DNA of 64,000 bases from contig CAWJXA010000002.1 of assembly GCA_963846715.1 (NCBI GenBank), positions 806,001-870,000 on the forward strand, written 5' to 3'. This DNA comes from Bog-257 sp963846715. Its GTDB lineage: Bacteria > Acidobacteriota > Terriglobia > Terriglobales > Acidobacteriaceae. The position numbers and the translations under genes were made by a program. Of the stretch, positions 36,668 through 46,226 are shown piece after piece; within the stretch, counting starts at the first letter, position 1; every line of letters starts with the position of its first letter. The notes below the pieces were generated by a model that was not told the origin of the DNA, did not search any database, and saw only the letters and a list, made by a program, of their open reading frames with translations.

Positions 36668-39145
36668 TCACTCACCCTTGCCAAGGGCGAGCGTTAGAAG
36701 CGTCTTCTGCTCCAGTTCGTGGGCCTTTGCCGACCCGGTTGCGGGCGTTGCATTGGCGGCGCGCTTGATGCTGCGCAGCTTGGAGCCAATTACTCTCTTT
36801 AGGCGGGGCGTAACGAAACTGAGCGCTCCCATGTTGGCCGGCTCCTCCTGCACCCAGATAAACTCAGAGGCATTCTTGTACCGGCCAAGGACCTCGCGCA
36901 ACTCTTCTTCCGGGAAGGGATACATCTGCTCCAGGGAAGTAATCGCCGGTCCCTGCATCTTCAATTTCTTGCGCTCCATCCTCAGTTCATGACCGATCTT
37001 TCCCGTGCAGAGCAATACGCGCTTTGCCTGCAGCGCGGTTTCATCGGGAATGACGTTCAGGAAGCGCGGACGTTCCAATTCGCCGAGGGGCGACATAGCT
37101 TCCGGATGGCGCAACATGCTCTTCGGGGTGAAACAGATGAGCGGCTTGCGCCACTTGCGCAACGCCTGCCGTCGCAGCAGATGAAAATACTGTGCGGCAG
37201 TTGAAGGCTGGCACACCTGCATATTGTCGCGGGCGCACAGCTGAAGATACCGCTCGATGCGGGAACTCGAGTGCTCCGGACCCTGGCCTTCGTGACCATG
37301 CGGCAACAGCAACACCAGTCCGCTCAGCAAGCTCCATTTGTCTTCGCCAGAGACGACAAACTGGTCGATGATGATCTGCGCGCCGTTGGCGAAATCACCG
37401 AACTGCGCCTCCCACGCCACCAAAGTTTCCGGATAGTCGCGCGAATATCCGTATTCGAAACCCATGACTGCCGCTTCAGACAACTCTGAGTTGTAGATCT
37501 CGACCCGCGCCTGATGCGGAGCCAGGTGGCAGAGAGGAACGTATTCCTTCTCATCAACGATGTCGATCAGCACGGAATGTCGCTGGTTAAATGTGCCGCG
37601 GCGGCTGTCTTGGCCGCTGAGACGAATTGGAGTGTTCTCCAGGGCCAGCGACCCAAATGCCAACGCCTCCGACATGCCAAAGTCTACCGGACGCTTGCCA
37701 TAGCCCATCTCGCGCCGCTGCTCAAGTAGTTTTTGTACCTTGGGATGGATATGAAAGTCATCTGGATATTTCACCAGCGCATCGGTGATCTCGTGCAGCC
37801 GGTCGGCAGCTAGTCCGGTGTCAACCTCGTCAGCGGGGTTATAAGGGCCGCCGTGGAATGGCGACCAGTAGCTGGGCAACTGACGCATCGCCGGCTTCTT
37901 GACCATGCTCTTGCCAGCCTTCTCTGCGGCGTCGAGTTCCGCTTGAAACTTCTCGACGTGCGGCCGGGCATCCAGGCCGACGTTGCTGGCGTAGATCTCG
38001 TAAAGCAACGGATGGTCTTTGATCTTGCGATACAGGATCGGCTGGGTAATGGTCGGATCGTCCACTTCCGAGTGCCCATGCCTGCGAAAGCCGATCAGAT
38101 CGACGACCACGTCGGTCCCGAAGTCATAGCGATATTCGAGCGCCATGCGACCAGCCCGAACCACGGCATCGGGATCCTCTCCGTTGACATGGAAAATGGG
38201 AATAGGCAACCGCTTGGCCAAGTCGGACGAAAAGCGACTGGAATAGGCGTCGGTGGGATTGGTGGTAAATCCGATTAGATTGTTGACGATAATATGTACC
38301 GTCCCGCCGACGTTGTAGCCCCGTAAGTTGGCCAGATTTAGAGTCTCGGCCGTAATGCCCTGCCCCGCAAACGCGGAGTCTCCATGCATCAAGATGGGCA
38401 GTATCCTGGTCTTACCATCGCGGCCAACCCGGGTTTGTTTGGCGCGCGCCCGTCCCAGAACCACGGGATCAACGGCTTCGAGATGGCTGGGATTCGAGAC
38501 CATATGGATACGCACTTGGCCACCGCTGGCTCCGGTGAATATCCCCGTGGCGCCGATGTGATATTTCACATCACCGCCGCCTAATACGCTGCGCGGATCA
38601 ACGTCTTCAAAGCCGGCAAAGATTTCTGCCGCGGGGCGGCTCACGATGTTGATGATGACATTGAGGCGCCCGCGATGACTCATCCCGAGCACGGCCTGCT
38701 CCGCCCCTTGAATGGAAGCCGTATTCAGGATCTCGTCCAACAGCGGAATCAGCGCCGTATTTCCTTCCAGGGAATAACGCTTCGTTCCAATGTAGCGCGA
38801 ATGGATGGTCTGCTCGAAAACGTCAGCGCGCACTAATTGATCGAGAATTCTTGAGCGGTCAACCGGTTCCTGCTGCTGCGACTCCATTCGTTCCTGGATC
38901 CATTGCCGCCGCTCTGGATCAGGAATGTGCATGAACTCGGCACCAATGCTGCCAGAGTAGATACGGCGCGCTTCCTCGACACCATCGCCGGAGATGTCCA
39001 ACTCCGGATGAGAGAGTGGTGCGAAGTGCCCTAAGGGATCAAGGTTGGCTTGCAAATATCCCCAGCGGCGGAAGACATCCATGACGCGTTCCAGCTTTTC
39101 GCTGTCAACGCCCGTGTTTTGGCTCGATATCGTTACAGTGGACAA
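36668..39145 (-). CDS. sucA: 2-oxoglutarate dehydrogenase E1 component
   Basis: An 825-residue thiamine-diphosphate enzyme that decarboxylates 2-oxoglutarate and passes the succinyl group to lipoyl E2 in the TCA cycle. Visible features are YLQANLDPLG, IGAEFMHI, the VLGMSHRGRLNV active-site segment, GDSAFAGQGI...LRGYNVGGTVHIIVNN with the ThDP/Mg site, GFRRHGHSEVDDP, and GFEYGYS...WEAQFGDFANGAQ in the C-terminal domain. It is about 100 residues shorter than the E. coli enzyme because it lacks the N-terminal E2-tethering segment. An in-frame stop just upstream forces a TTG start at 39145, with AGGGAG ten bases ahead. No sucB is adjacent. Confidence 0.95.
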   Translation of the reverse strand: MSTVTISSQNTGVDSEKLERVMDVFRRWGYLQANLDPLGHFAPLSHPELDISGDGVEEARRIYSGSIGAEFMHIPDPERRQWIQERMESQQQEPVDRSRILDQLVRADVFEQTIHSRYIGTKRYSLEGNTALIPLLDEILNTASIQGAEQAVLGMSHRGRLNVIINIVSRPAAEIFAGFEDVDPRSVLGGGDVKYHIGATGIFTGASGGQVRIHMVSNPSHLEAVDPVVLGRARAKQTRVGRDGKTRILPILMHGDSAFAGQGITAETLNLANLRGYNVGGTVHIIVNNLIGFTTNPTDAYSSRFSSDLAKRLPIPIFHVNGEDPDAVVRAGRMALEYRYDFGTDVVVDLIGFRRHGHSEVDDPTITQPILYRKIKDHPLLYEIYASNVGLDARPHVEKFQAELDAAEKAGKSMVKKPAMRQLPSYWSPFHGGPYNPADEVDTGLAADRLHEITDALVKYPDDFHIHPKVQKLLEQRREMGYGKRPVDFGMSEALAFGSLALENTPIRLSGQDSRRGTFNQRHSVLIDIVDEKEYVPLCHLAPHQARVEIYNSELSEAAVMGFEYGYSRDYPETLVAWEAQFGDFANGAQIIIDQFVVSGEDKWSLLSGLVLLLPHGHEGQGPEHSSSRIERYLQLCARDNMQVCQPSTAAQYFHLLRRQALRKWRKPLICFTPKSMLRHPEAMSPLGELERPRFLNVIPDETALQAKRVLLCTGKIGHELRMERKKLKMQGPAITSLEQMYPFPEEELREVLGRYKNASEFIWVQEEPANMGALSFVTPRLKRVIGSKLRSIKRAANATPATGSAKAHELEQKTLLTLALGKGE

Positions 39146-39416
39146 GAATGAAAATCTCCCTTAGCCGGCTTCCACGATCTGGTAGCCTCTGCCTTAGCAC
39201 ATCGGATGTCTAAGTTTAGATTCCCTGCCGGGCGGTCGGATGCTACCACGGATTACGAACCCGGAATCAATGGCGACCGAACCCTCAGTATATAGAAACG
39301 CGGTAGGATTATGGAACCTCGGGCCCGTCGTTCCGTCGTCCGAAGTCGTTCCTGGGATCCCGGTGATTCCGGCGGGCGGAGGGGCAGCGGCAAGCTTCGG
39401 GTAAGCAAGCATCATT

Positions 39417-40145
39417 GTGACCCAACTGTTAACATCGCGGGACCGCGTATTCGTGCTAACCGGCGCCGGCATCAGCGCTGAAAGCGGACTTCCAACCTTT
39501 CGTGGGGCCGATGGGCTGTGGCGCGGACATCGCGTGGAAGAGGTCGCCACCCCGCAGGCTTTCCATGCCAACCCGGAATTGGTGTGGCAGTTTTATTCGG
39601 AGCGGCGCAAACGTCACGCCAGCGTAACTCATAATGCCGCCCATCGCGCCTTAGCGGAACTGGAGGGCGCTTTAGGCGAGCGATTCTTCCTCTGCACTCA
39701 AAACGTCGATTCCTTGCATGAGCAGGCCGGCTCGCAGCGCATCATCCACATGCATGGGCGCCTGATGCAGACGCGCTGTTCGCGCGAGAGCTGCCGCAGC
39801 GCGCCTTTTGACGACGAGCGCCTCTACCTCTCGCGAGCAGAAATTCCGACCTGCCCGCAATGCGGAGCTATGCTGCGGCCACACATCTGCTGGTTTGGCG
39901 AAGTTCCCTACTCGATGGACCGCATCTTCGAGCAAATTAGAGTCTGCACAGTATCACTAACCATCGGCACGTCCGGAGTGGTGGAACCGGCGGCCAGCTT
40001 CGTTCGTATGGCCCGCGTCAATCGTGCCCGCGCTATTTATATTGGTCCGGAAGAGCCGGCTAACAGCAAGTTCTTCGATGAGGTGGTGCTGGGAAAAGCG
40101 GGAGAGGTATTACCGGGATTGGTGAAGCAGCTTACAAGTTACTAG
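39417..40145 (+). CDS. cobB: Sirtuin NAD-dependent protein deacylase (CobB type)
   Basis: A 242-residue Sir2 enzyme. GAGISAESGLPTFRG binds NAD, TQNVDSLHEQAG and the catalytic His in HMHG follow, and zinc ligands lie in CSRESC and CPQCG. The segment VWQFYSERRKRH supplies the Tyr-x-x-Arg pair known from SIRT5/CobB to accept acidic acyl groups, so desuccinylase activity is expected. GTG start. The gene is divergent from sucA, whose complex produces succinyl-CoA, the source of lysine succinylation, which makes the pairing suggestive. Confidence 0.93.
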   Translation: MTQLLTSRDRVFVLTGAGISAESGLPTFRGADGLWRGHRVEEVATPQAFHANPELVWQFYSERRKRHASVTHNAAHRALAELEGALGERFFLCTQNVDSLHEQAGSQRIIHMHGRLMQTRCSRESCRSAPFDDERLYLSRAEIPTCPQCGAMLRPHICWFGEVPYSMDRIFEQIRVCTVSLTIGTSGVVEPAASFVRMARVNRARAIYIGPEEPANSKFFDEVVLGKAGEVLPGLVKQLTSY

Positions 40146-40220
40146 TAACGTCTATGGGGCTTTTCACTTTACGTAAGGATACCCGCGCTTGGAACCGGAA
40201 TCAGGATAGGCAAGAAAGAC

Positions 40221-42116
40221 TCAGTGGGCCAAGCGTCCGACGATGTTGTACGCCGCAAACGCGGCCACGTACGCGACTAACGTCATGTAGCTGAACTGCA
40301 GCACCGGCCACCTCCATCCGTTGGTTTCGCGTCGCACCACGGCAATCGTGGACATGCATTGCATGGCAAACGCAAAGAAAACCAGCAGAGCAACAGCACC
40401 AGCGGGCGTAAGCTCGTGTTTCAGAGCGGCCTGCAAATCGACGGCATGCGACTGGGGATCGATCCCGTTTAAGGTGCCTAACGTCGCGATAATCACCTCA
40501 CGCGCGGCGATGGAGGTCAACAACCCAACTCCGATTTTCCAATCGAAACCCAGCGGGCGAATCGCAGGTTCTATGGCATGACCCACCCATGCCACAACGC
40601 TGTCCTGCACGGCAGGCGGCTGGCCATGATGCATGGGGAAGTTGGTCGCCGCCCACAGCAGCAGCGACACCAACATGATCACGGTGCCCGCGCGATATAG
40701 GAACGCTTTTCCGCGATCCACCAGCCGCAGTCCTAAGGAGGCCAGCGTGGGCCAACGATAGGGTGGCATCTCTAAAATAAACGGAGAGTCTTTGCTCTTC
40801 AGGATCGACGACTTCAGCAGCCGGGCGGTGAACACCGCCATCAGGAATCCGAGAACATACAATCCCAGCATTGCCAGGGCTCGCGTTCCCAGGAGCACAC
40901 CCAGCACAGCACGATTGGGCAAAAACGCCGCGATCACCATGGTGTAAACGGGCAGGCGCGCCGAGCAAGTCATGAACGGGGCAATCAAAATGGTCGCTAT
41001 ACGATCGCGTTTGTTCTCGATGGTGCGCGTCGCCATGATGGCCGGCACCGCGCAGGCATAAGCAGACAGGAGCGGTATAAAGCTCTTGCCGTTCAGACCA
41101 ACGCGCGACATAGTGCGGTCCGCGATCACCGCCGCCCGCGACAGATAGCCGGAGTCCTCGAGAATTCCGATCACCAGAAACAGCAAAAGTATCTGCGGCA
41201 GGAAAACCAGGACCGACCCGGTCCCCTTCCAGACGCCATTGATGATGAGCGAGCTAAACATGCCCGCAGGCAAATGAGTTCCCAGCTGTGCGCCCGTCAC
41301 GTCTAGAAAGTGCTGTAACAGATTCGAAAGTGGCTGCCCGACCGCGAAGATGGTCTGAAAGACGCCGATGACCACTATGCCGAAGATGACGGCGCCCCAA
41401 GTTCGGTGCAGGAACACGGAGTCGAGCCGCTGCGTCCAGACCGGAGTGGCGGGACGATGATACTTGGCGTTCGTGCCTACCTTTACGGCCCACTCACGAT
41501 AACCGCGCGTGCCGCCCACCACCGGCAATTCCAAGGGCTCAGGGCTGGCCCCCGCCGAGGACAGGAAGTTTTGCACCGCAACGATGCCTTCGCCTGTCGT
41601 AGCGCTTACCAGCGCGACCGGCGTGCCCAACTGACGCGCCAGCGATAGTACATCCACATGCCCGCCCTGCTTGCGCAGTTCGTCGGCCATATTTAGCAAT
41701 ACCAGGGTCGGCAAGCCGAGCGCGATGACGCGTCCGGCCAATACAAGATGGCTATGCAGGTTGGTGGAATTCAGAACTACGATGACCGCGTCCGGGGCTG
41801 GTGTTCCAGGCATTTGTCCGGTCAAGACATCAACCGCCACCTTTTCATCCTCGGACTTGGGAGTGAGGCTGTATACACCGGGCAGGTCGACGAGCGCTAC
41901 CTCGTGGCCTGCGGAATCGCGTACGTATCCGGTGTGGTGTTCGACCGTGACGCCGGGAAAATTGCCGACCTTTTGCCGCAGACGGGTGAGCCGATTGAAC
42001 AGCGTGGTCTTACCCGAGTTGGGCGGCCCGACAACAGCAACGGTGCGATACGACGCGCCCAGGGTTTGTTCCCGGGTCGGCGCGACCGCATGGCAGCTCA
42101 TTGTCGAAGCTCCCAT
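40221..42116 (-). CDS. feoB: Ferrous iron transporter FeoB
   Basis: A 631-residue inner-membrane Fe(II) transporter with an N-terminal G-protein domain (GPPNSGKTTLFN for G1, a FPGVTVE switch region, DLPGVYSL for G3, NMAD for G4) followed by a gate/core membrane region with about 8-10 helices (including SAYACAVPAIMATR with the conserved Cys). It is shorter than the 770-residue E. coli protein, mainly through a compact spacer and C-terminus. It starts three bases after the feoA stop, so the pair is co-translated. Confidence 0.95.
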   Translation of the reverse strand: MGASTMSCHAVAPTREQTLGASYRTVAVVGPPNSGKTTLFNRLTRLRQKVGNFPGVTVEHHTGYVRDSAGHEVALVDLPGVYSLTPKSEDEKVAVDVLTGQMPGTPAPDAVIVVLNSTNLHSHLVLAGRVIALGLPTLVLLNMADELRKQGGHVDVLSLARQLGTPVALVSATTGEGIVAVQNFLSSAGASPEPLELPVVGGTRGYREWAVKVGTNAKYHRPATPVWTQRLDSVFLHRTWGAVIFGIVVIGVFQTIFAVGQPLSNLLQHFLDVTGAQLGTHLPAGMFSSLIINGVWKGTGSVLVFLPQILLLFLVIGILEDSGYLSRAAVIADRTMSRVGLNGKSFIPLLSAYACAVPAIMATRTIENKRDRIATILIAPFMTCSARLPVYTMVIAAFLPNRAVLGVLLGTRALAMLGLYVLGFLMAVFTARLLKSSILKSKDSPFILEMPPYRWPTLASLGLRLVDRGKAFLYRAGTVIMLVSLLLWAATNFPMHHGQPPAVQDSVVAWVGHAIEPAIRPLGFDWKIGVGLLTSIAAREVIIATLGTLNGIDPQSHAVDLQAALKHELTPAGAVALLVFFAFAMQCMSTIAVVRRETNGWRWPVLQFSYMTLVAYVAAFAAYNIVGRLAH

Positions 42117-42119
42117 GCG

Positions 42120-42419
42120 CTAGTCTCCGAACGCAGGAGCGCCGATGAATTCCACATGAATGTGGCAGGACAAATCGCGGCGCATGGCAACTTCCGTGCC
42201 TTCGACCCTGTACACACGAGGATCGCCGCCAGGGCTGCTGCGCGCGACTGTGACTTCCAGGCCGGGCACAAATCCCAGGTTCATGAGATGCTCGGCGACC
42301 GGGGCTGATAGTTCCAGATCGGCAAGGATGGCTTTCTCGCCGACGTGCAGATCGGCGAGGGCGCCGGTCGTCCGCGGGGATGATTTCTTATGACGTCCGA
42401 ATATGAAGTTGAAAATCAT
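42120..42419 (-). CDS. feoA: FeoA-domain protein
   Basis: A 99-residue protein with an SH3-like FeoA domain from about residue 22: LADLHVGEKAILADLELSA, HLMNLGFVPGLEVTV and YRVEGTEVAMRRDLSCHIHV. It probably acts as a cytosolic partner of FeoB. The start at 42419 fits the domain; 24 further codons lie upstream in frame but would place the Fur-like palindrome inside the gene. The Shine-Dalgarno is weak. Confidence 0.9.
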   Translation of the reverse strand: MIFNFIFGRHKKSSPRTTGALADLHVGEKAILADLELSAPVAEHLMNLGFVPGLEVTVARSSPGGDPRVYRVEGTEVAMRRDLSCHIHVEFIGAPAFGD

Positions 42420-42425
42420 TTTCAA
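42409..42425. promoter_or_regulatory. Candidate Fur-type operator at the feoA start
   Basis: A 17-base perfect palindrome, TTGAAAATCATTTTCAA, resembles the Fur box core (repeats of GATAAT/ATTATC type) and spans the feoA start codon. Iron-dependent repression of feoAB is the expected role. Overlap with the start codon is unusual and would imply a very short leader or a block on translation initiation. Confidence 0.6.
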
Positions 42426-42567
42426 TTCCAACTCTATTCTAACTCTTTCCCGGGGATCGGCAACGACCAAAGTCACAGCGTCTTGTGACATCTGACCATC
42501 GGGGGAAACCTGATGCGAAGCCTCCCAAAACAGGCTGGCCGAGCATCTTGCCGGCTACATCGTCCCG

Positions 42568-42996
42568 TCAGCGCGCATTCACCTGTACGTGGAACTTCTT
42601 GGCTGGACCCGCGGTGTACTCCCAGGGCCGCCGGTATTCCAACGTAAGCGACGCCATACCCGCTGAAGTTGCGCTCAGACGGAATTCCTGGGTCACCGGT
42701 GTACCTGCGGCATGGCCGGTTTGACTATTCTTCTTTGTCGAACTCTTCCCCAGCCGGAGGGGCGAAGGGTCGCCCTTTATCGCCCAACTGTAGCCAGTTG
42801 AGGGGTTGCTTTTCAGCCGTACTATGAGCGTGTCGCCTGCAGGAAGGTCAACGTCTTTGCCGTTGTCGGCGTCGGTAATGGTGACGATGGAAGTAGCACT
42901 TTTCGTGACCGAGCCGCGCGATTGTGGCGGTTGCGCGACCAGGGTGCCGCAGAAGGCCAGCACTACCAGGCAAGCGGTGGTCGAGATACGAGTCAT
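42568..42996 (-). CDS. Chagasin-like (I42 family) cysteine protease inhibitor
   Basis: A 142-residue protein with a signal peptide (MTRISTTACLVVLAFCGTLVAQ) and one chagasin domain. The three inhibitory loops are recognisable: SNPSTGYSW (classical NPTTGYxW), a central glycine-rich loop near HAAGTPVTQEF, and YRRPWE (RPW loop). It is probably periplasmic or secreted and guards against cysteine proteases. The start at 42996 gives a clean signal peptide; a longer in-frame start would bury it. Confidence 0.85.
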   Translation of the reverse strand: MTRISTTACLVVLAFCGTLVAQPPQSRGSVTKSATSIVTITDADNGKDVDLPAGDTLIVRLKSNPSTGYSWAIKGDPSPLRLGKSSTKKNSQTGHAAGTPVTQEFRLSATSAGMASLTLEYRRPWEYTAGPAKKFHVQVNAR

Positions 42997-43218
42997 AGGA
43001 CCGTGCTCTCCTCCGTCACAAAGTCGAGAACCCAGGCGGGAATGCAACTCCGAACGGTCGGTAGACAATATTATCGTGGCGGTAAACGTCACCGGTGAGA
43101 CTCACAACCGAGCCGTGGAGGATGAAACGATTGCTGCAACCATGCTGCTCATGCTGGCTCGCATCCACCTGGTGGCTGCGTTCAGATCAGTGTCTGAGCG
43201 TCACCGGCAAATATAAAA

Positions 43219-43266
43219 GCTTGAGCCCGCTGCGGCCATTTCGCAATGATCGCAGCGGGCTCAAGC
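43219..43266. terminator. Strong inverted repeat, probable terminator
   Basis: Perfect 16-base arms (GCTTGAGCCCGCTGCG and its complement CGCAGCGGGCTCAAGC) enclose a 16-base loop. On the minus strand the stem is followed by TTTTATATTT, so it can terminate transcription from the gene ending at 43329. Confidence 0.75.
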
Positions 43267-43328
43267 CATTTGTTGGTCTCTCGAAGCGCCGAGCCCTCGG
43301 CTTGTCCGGTTCGTCAGAAAGCCGGTCG

Positions 43329-44078
43329 CTACTCGACGTATGGCTTCCACGCGCCGCTATCGGTTTCCATCAGCACAATACTGGCCTTGGTCGGTGGTGC
43401 ACCGTAGAAGTCAGCGCCATAAGTCTTGATAAGCGTGGCACGATCCCAACTGGTGAAGCTCTTCACCAGGTCGCCGGAAGCGTCGAACTCGGTTCCCAGG
43501 CGATTGGGGTTCCACCGCCAGCTGTATTCCACCCGAGCCAGGTGCGGCTTGATCATGGTCGCATTATCGATGCTCACCAACTTGCGCTCAGCCAGCGGAA
43601 CTACGTAGGTGACGGTCCCGTCGTGATTGCTGCTCTTCTCCACGCCATTGATGGTGCTGAACAGTTTTTCGCCCGCGGGGGTCAGGGCGACAATCAAGGA
43701 ACTGTAGCCTTTAGGCTTGGTCACAATGACGCCGGTCTTCGCCAGCAGCTTGTAGTGGGGATCCATCGGCTTTTCGTTGACATTCGAGACAATGGTGCCG
43801 GTGCTAAAGCGAATCGTGGCCGGTCCTTGCGCGTTCAGGATCTTGGTGATGCTGGTAGTCGCAACCGGTACGGTTAAGACGTCGCGAGCGCCTTTCACAA
43901 AGTAGTAAATGGTTCCACCAACGACCAGGATCAACCCGGCAATAAATATCAACGGCATGAAGCCGGAGTTCTTGCCCTCCATCTCGATTTCTGCGGCAAA
44001 GAGCTCGCGTTCGGGGGGGACTGTTGTGGTTTGCTGTTGCGAATCCTCGTTGGTCTTTGGTTCGATGACGGTCGGCAT
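43329..44078 (-). CDS. Single-pass membrane protein of unknown function
   Basis: A 249-residue protein I do not recognise. A short charged N-terminus is followed by one transmembrane helix (residues about 41-61, PLIFIAGLILVVGGTIYYFV) and a predicted extracytoplasmic domain of about 180 residues, giving a type II layout. The C-terminal part resembles a beta-rich lipoprotein-like fold with many conserved aromatics but no catalytic motif. The start at 44078 has GGAGGT seven bases upstream. It stands alone and is followed by a strong terminator. Confidence 0.7.
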   Translation of the reverse strand: MPTVIEPKTNEDSQQQTTTVPPERELFAAEIEMEGKNSGFMPLIFIAGLILVVGGTIYYFVKGARDVLTVPVATTSITKILNAQGPATIRFSTGTIVSNVNEKPMDPHYKLLAKTGVIVTKPKGYSSLIVALTPAGEKLFSTINGVEKSSNHDGTVTYVVPLAERKLVSIDNATMIKPHLARVEYSWRWNPNRLGTEFDASGDLVKSFTSWDRATLIKTYGADFYGAPPTKASIVLMETDSGAWKPYVE

Positions 44079-44403
44079 TGCTGACACCTCCGATGGAGAC
44101 GTGCTGCCAGCCGCGAGTACCGAGGCCAGCCATGAAGAAGGGGCCAAGGGCCTTCGCTAGCTGCATGGGCTTTTCCACGCCGGACTGCGGGCAGCCATAA
44201 ACAATTCCAGTATGGACCCTACAAACTACGACGCAGTGAGGACGGTCACCGGGCGATGTGAGGAGTGAACGCGGATTGTGGATCGTGGCCTGTGGATAGT
44301 CGGCCATGAGCCCGCAGTGCAACTTGAACGACGTCAAGCACATTGCACTTTTCCGCGGCGGCCTGGACTTGCGCCGGGCAAACTATCCACTAACCACCCT
44401 CCA

Positions 44404-45552
44404 CTAACCAGTCCCTTGCAGCACGTAGCAGGAGTACGTCTTGATTACCATCCACACTCGCGCCCCTGGCTTCAGTTGCATGGACTCGCGCGCGGCGAGA
44501 GTGAGATGCACCTCGAAAGCTGGACCGCAGTTCACGATGGCAATCACTTTGACATCGCGCCGTTCGAGCGAGGTGATTGTTCCGTCAATAATGTTGCGGG
44601 CGCTGAGTCCCTCCGGCTTGGAAGACGCCAGTAGAATGTCTCCGGCGCGAATCCCGACGCGCAGTGGCAACTCAGCATTCACTCGTACCAACGGTACTTC
44701 CAGGTCAAGGGTTGAACCTGCGATGCGGCAAGTCATGGTTCCCTGCTCCGGATGCGAAGCGGTCATCCAACAATCGAAGATATTCTCAAACCCGGCGAGC
44801 TGCGCGACCGTCTCCGATTGTGGACGCTGCAGAACTTCATGCGGTGAACCTTGCGCGACAATTCGTCCGTGGTCCAGCACAATCGCGCTTTCGCCCAACG
44901 CCAGTACTTCTTCGCGGTCGTGGGTCACGTAAAGGATTGGAATCCGATGCGACCGATTCCAAGCGCGCAGGTCGTCCAGAATTCGAGCCTTCGTGATGGC
45001 GTCAAGGGCCGTCAGTGGTTCGTCCAGCAGCAGTACCCTCGGACGCATCACCAGGGCGCGTGCCAACGCAACTCGCTGGCGCTCTCCAGCAGAAATTTTG
45101 CCGGGCCGCCGCTGCATCAGCGAGGAAACGCGGAACGATTCCAGCACCTCACCGCTGCGAGTGTCGCGCTCGCTCTTAGTGAGAGGCGCTAAGCCGTAGT
45201 GCACATTCTGCTCGACCGTCATGTGCGGAAACAGTGCCAGCGATTGCAGCAGGTAACCGACGGAGCGACGGTTTGGCGGCAGATTCACGCGTGACTGGGA
45301 CTTAAAGAGAGTCAAGCTCCCGATCGCAATGGTGCCCTGGTCGGGTGTTTGCAGCCCGGCAATACAGTCGAGCAGAGTCGTCTTTCCTGCGCCGGAAGCT
45401 CCGAACAGAATGGTGAAGCCCGCCGGCAACGCAAGCTCAACCTGGAGCGCGAACTGGGACCCGCTTTCCCCGCGAAAGCGCTTCCGCAGCTGCGCCTTCA
45501 GTTGTTCGTCGGGCAGTTGTTCGTCGGGGGGCGCCGCGGTCGCCTCGTTCAT
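44404..45552 (-). CDS. modC: Molybdate ABC transporter ATP-binding protein
   Basis: A 382-residue ATPase. Walker A is GASGAGKTTLLD, the ABC signature is ISAGERQRVALARAL, Walker B is VLLLDEPLTALD, and the H-loop lies in YVTHDREE. A C-terminal molybdate-binding Mop/TOBE region follows (ARNIIDGTITSLERR...VHLTLAARES). The ATG overlaps the modB stop. It energises molybdate uptake together with ModA and ModB. Confidence 0.94.
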   Translation of the reverse strand: MNEATAAPPDEQLPDEQLKAQLRKRFRGESGSQFALQVELALPAGFTILFGASGAGKTTLLDCIAGLQTPDQGTIAIGSLTLFKSQSRVNLPPNRRSVGYLLQSLALFPHMTVEQNVHYGLAPLTKSERDTRSGEVLESFRVSSLMQRRPGKISAGERQRVALARALVMRPRVLLLDEPLTALDAITKARILDDLRAWNRSHRIPILYVTHDREEVLALGESAIVLDHGRIVAQGSPHEVLQRPQSETVAQLAGFENIFDCWMTASHPEQGTMTCRIAGSTLDLEVPLVRVNAELPLRVGIRAGDILLASSKPEGLSARNIIDGTITSLERRDVKVIAIVNCGPAFEVHLTLAARESMQLKPGARVWMVIKTYSCYVLQGTG

Positions 45553-46226
45553 CTCCACTCCCATACATTCCATCCGCCGCGGCGGCGCAAACCGTACAAA
45601 ATCGCGAGCATGGAAAAGCAGAGTAATAAAAGAAGGAGCGCAGTGCGGTTTGCGGCAGCATAATCGAGCGATTGCACCTGGTCGTAAATCAGGATCGAAA
45701 TGGTTTGCGTGGCCCCGGGAATGTTTCCCCCAATCATCAGCACTACGCCGAACTCACCCAGGGTGTGAGCGAAGCTGAGGGCTACGCCGGTCAGCACGCC
45801 GGGCAGTCCCAGGGGCAGCACGATGCGCCAAAATGTGCGCCAGCGGGATGCTCCCAAGAGCGCGGATGCGTCCAGGAGTTTGCGGTCGATGGCGGCAAAG
45901 GAAGTGGCCATCGGCTGCACCGCAAACGGCAGGCTATACAAGACCGAGCCCAGCACAAGGCCCTCAAAGGTGAATGCCAAGCTGTGACCGGTGAGTGCAC
46001 GATACCAGCGTCCCAATGGCGTAAACGGGCCGACCGCGACCAGGACGTAAAAGCCCAGGACGGTCGGCGGTAACACAATGGGCATCGAGACAATTGCTTC
46101 GACCAGGAACTTCCAGCGTCGCTGCGAAAACGCCAACCAATACGCGAGCGGAATGCCGATGATGAGGAGGATGACCGACACCAGGACCGCCAATCGCAGC
46201 GTAAGTGTGAGAGCTTGCAGAATCAT
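45549..46226 (-). CDS. modB: Molybdate ABC transporter permease
   Basis: A 225-residue inner-membrane subunit with five to six transmembrane helices and the coupling motif ASALLGASRWRTFWRIVLPLGLPG (EAA loop) near residue 145. The N-terminal IPLAYWLAFSQRRWK and MPIVLPPTVLGFY segments match ModB. It overlaps modA and modC by four bases at each end, giving a coupled ABC operon. Confidence 0.95.
   Translation of the reverse strand: MILQALTLTLRLAVLVSVILLIIGIPLAYWLAFSQRRWKFLVEAIVSMPIVLPPTVLGFYVLVAVGPFTPLGRWYRALTGHSLAFTFEGLVLGSVLYSLPFAVQPMATSFAAIDRKLLDASALLGASRWRTFWRIVLPLGLPGVLTGVALSFAHTLGEFGVVLMIGGNIPGATQTISILIYDQVQSLDYAAANRTALLLLLLCFSMLAILYGLRRRGGWNVWEWR

Noticed and set aside
39194..39571. 125-codon minus-strand frame overlapping the sirtuin start
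   Set aside because: It overlaps a well-supported gene and has no family similarity.
43095..43877. 260-codon open frame on the plus strand
   Set aside because: Overlaps the membrane protein gene and the terminator hairpin on the other strand, with no start signal or homology.
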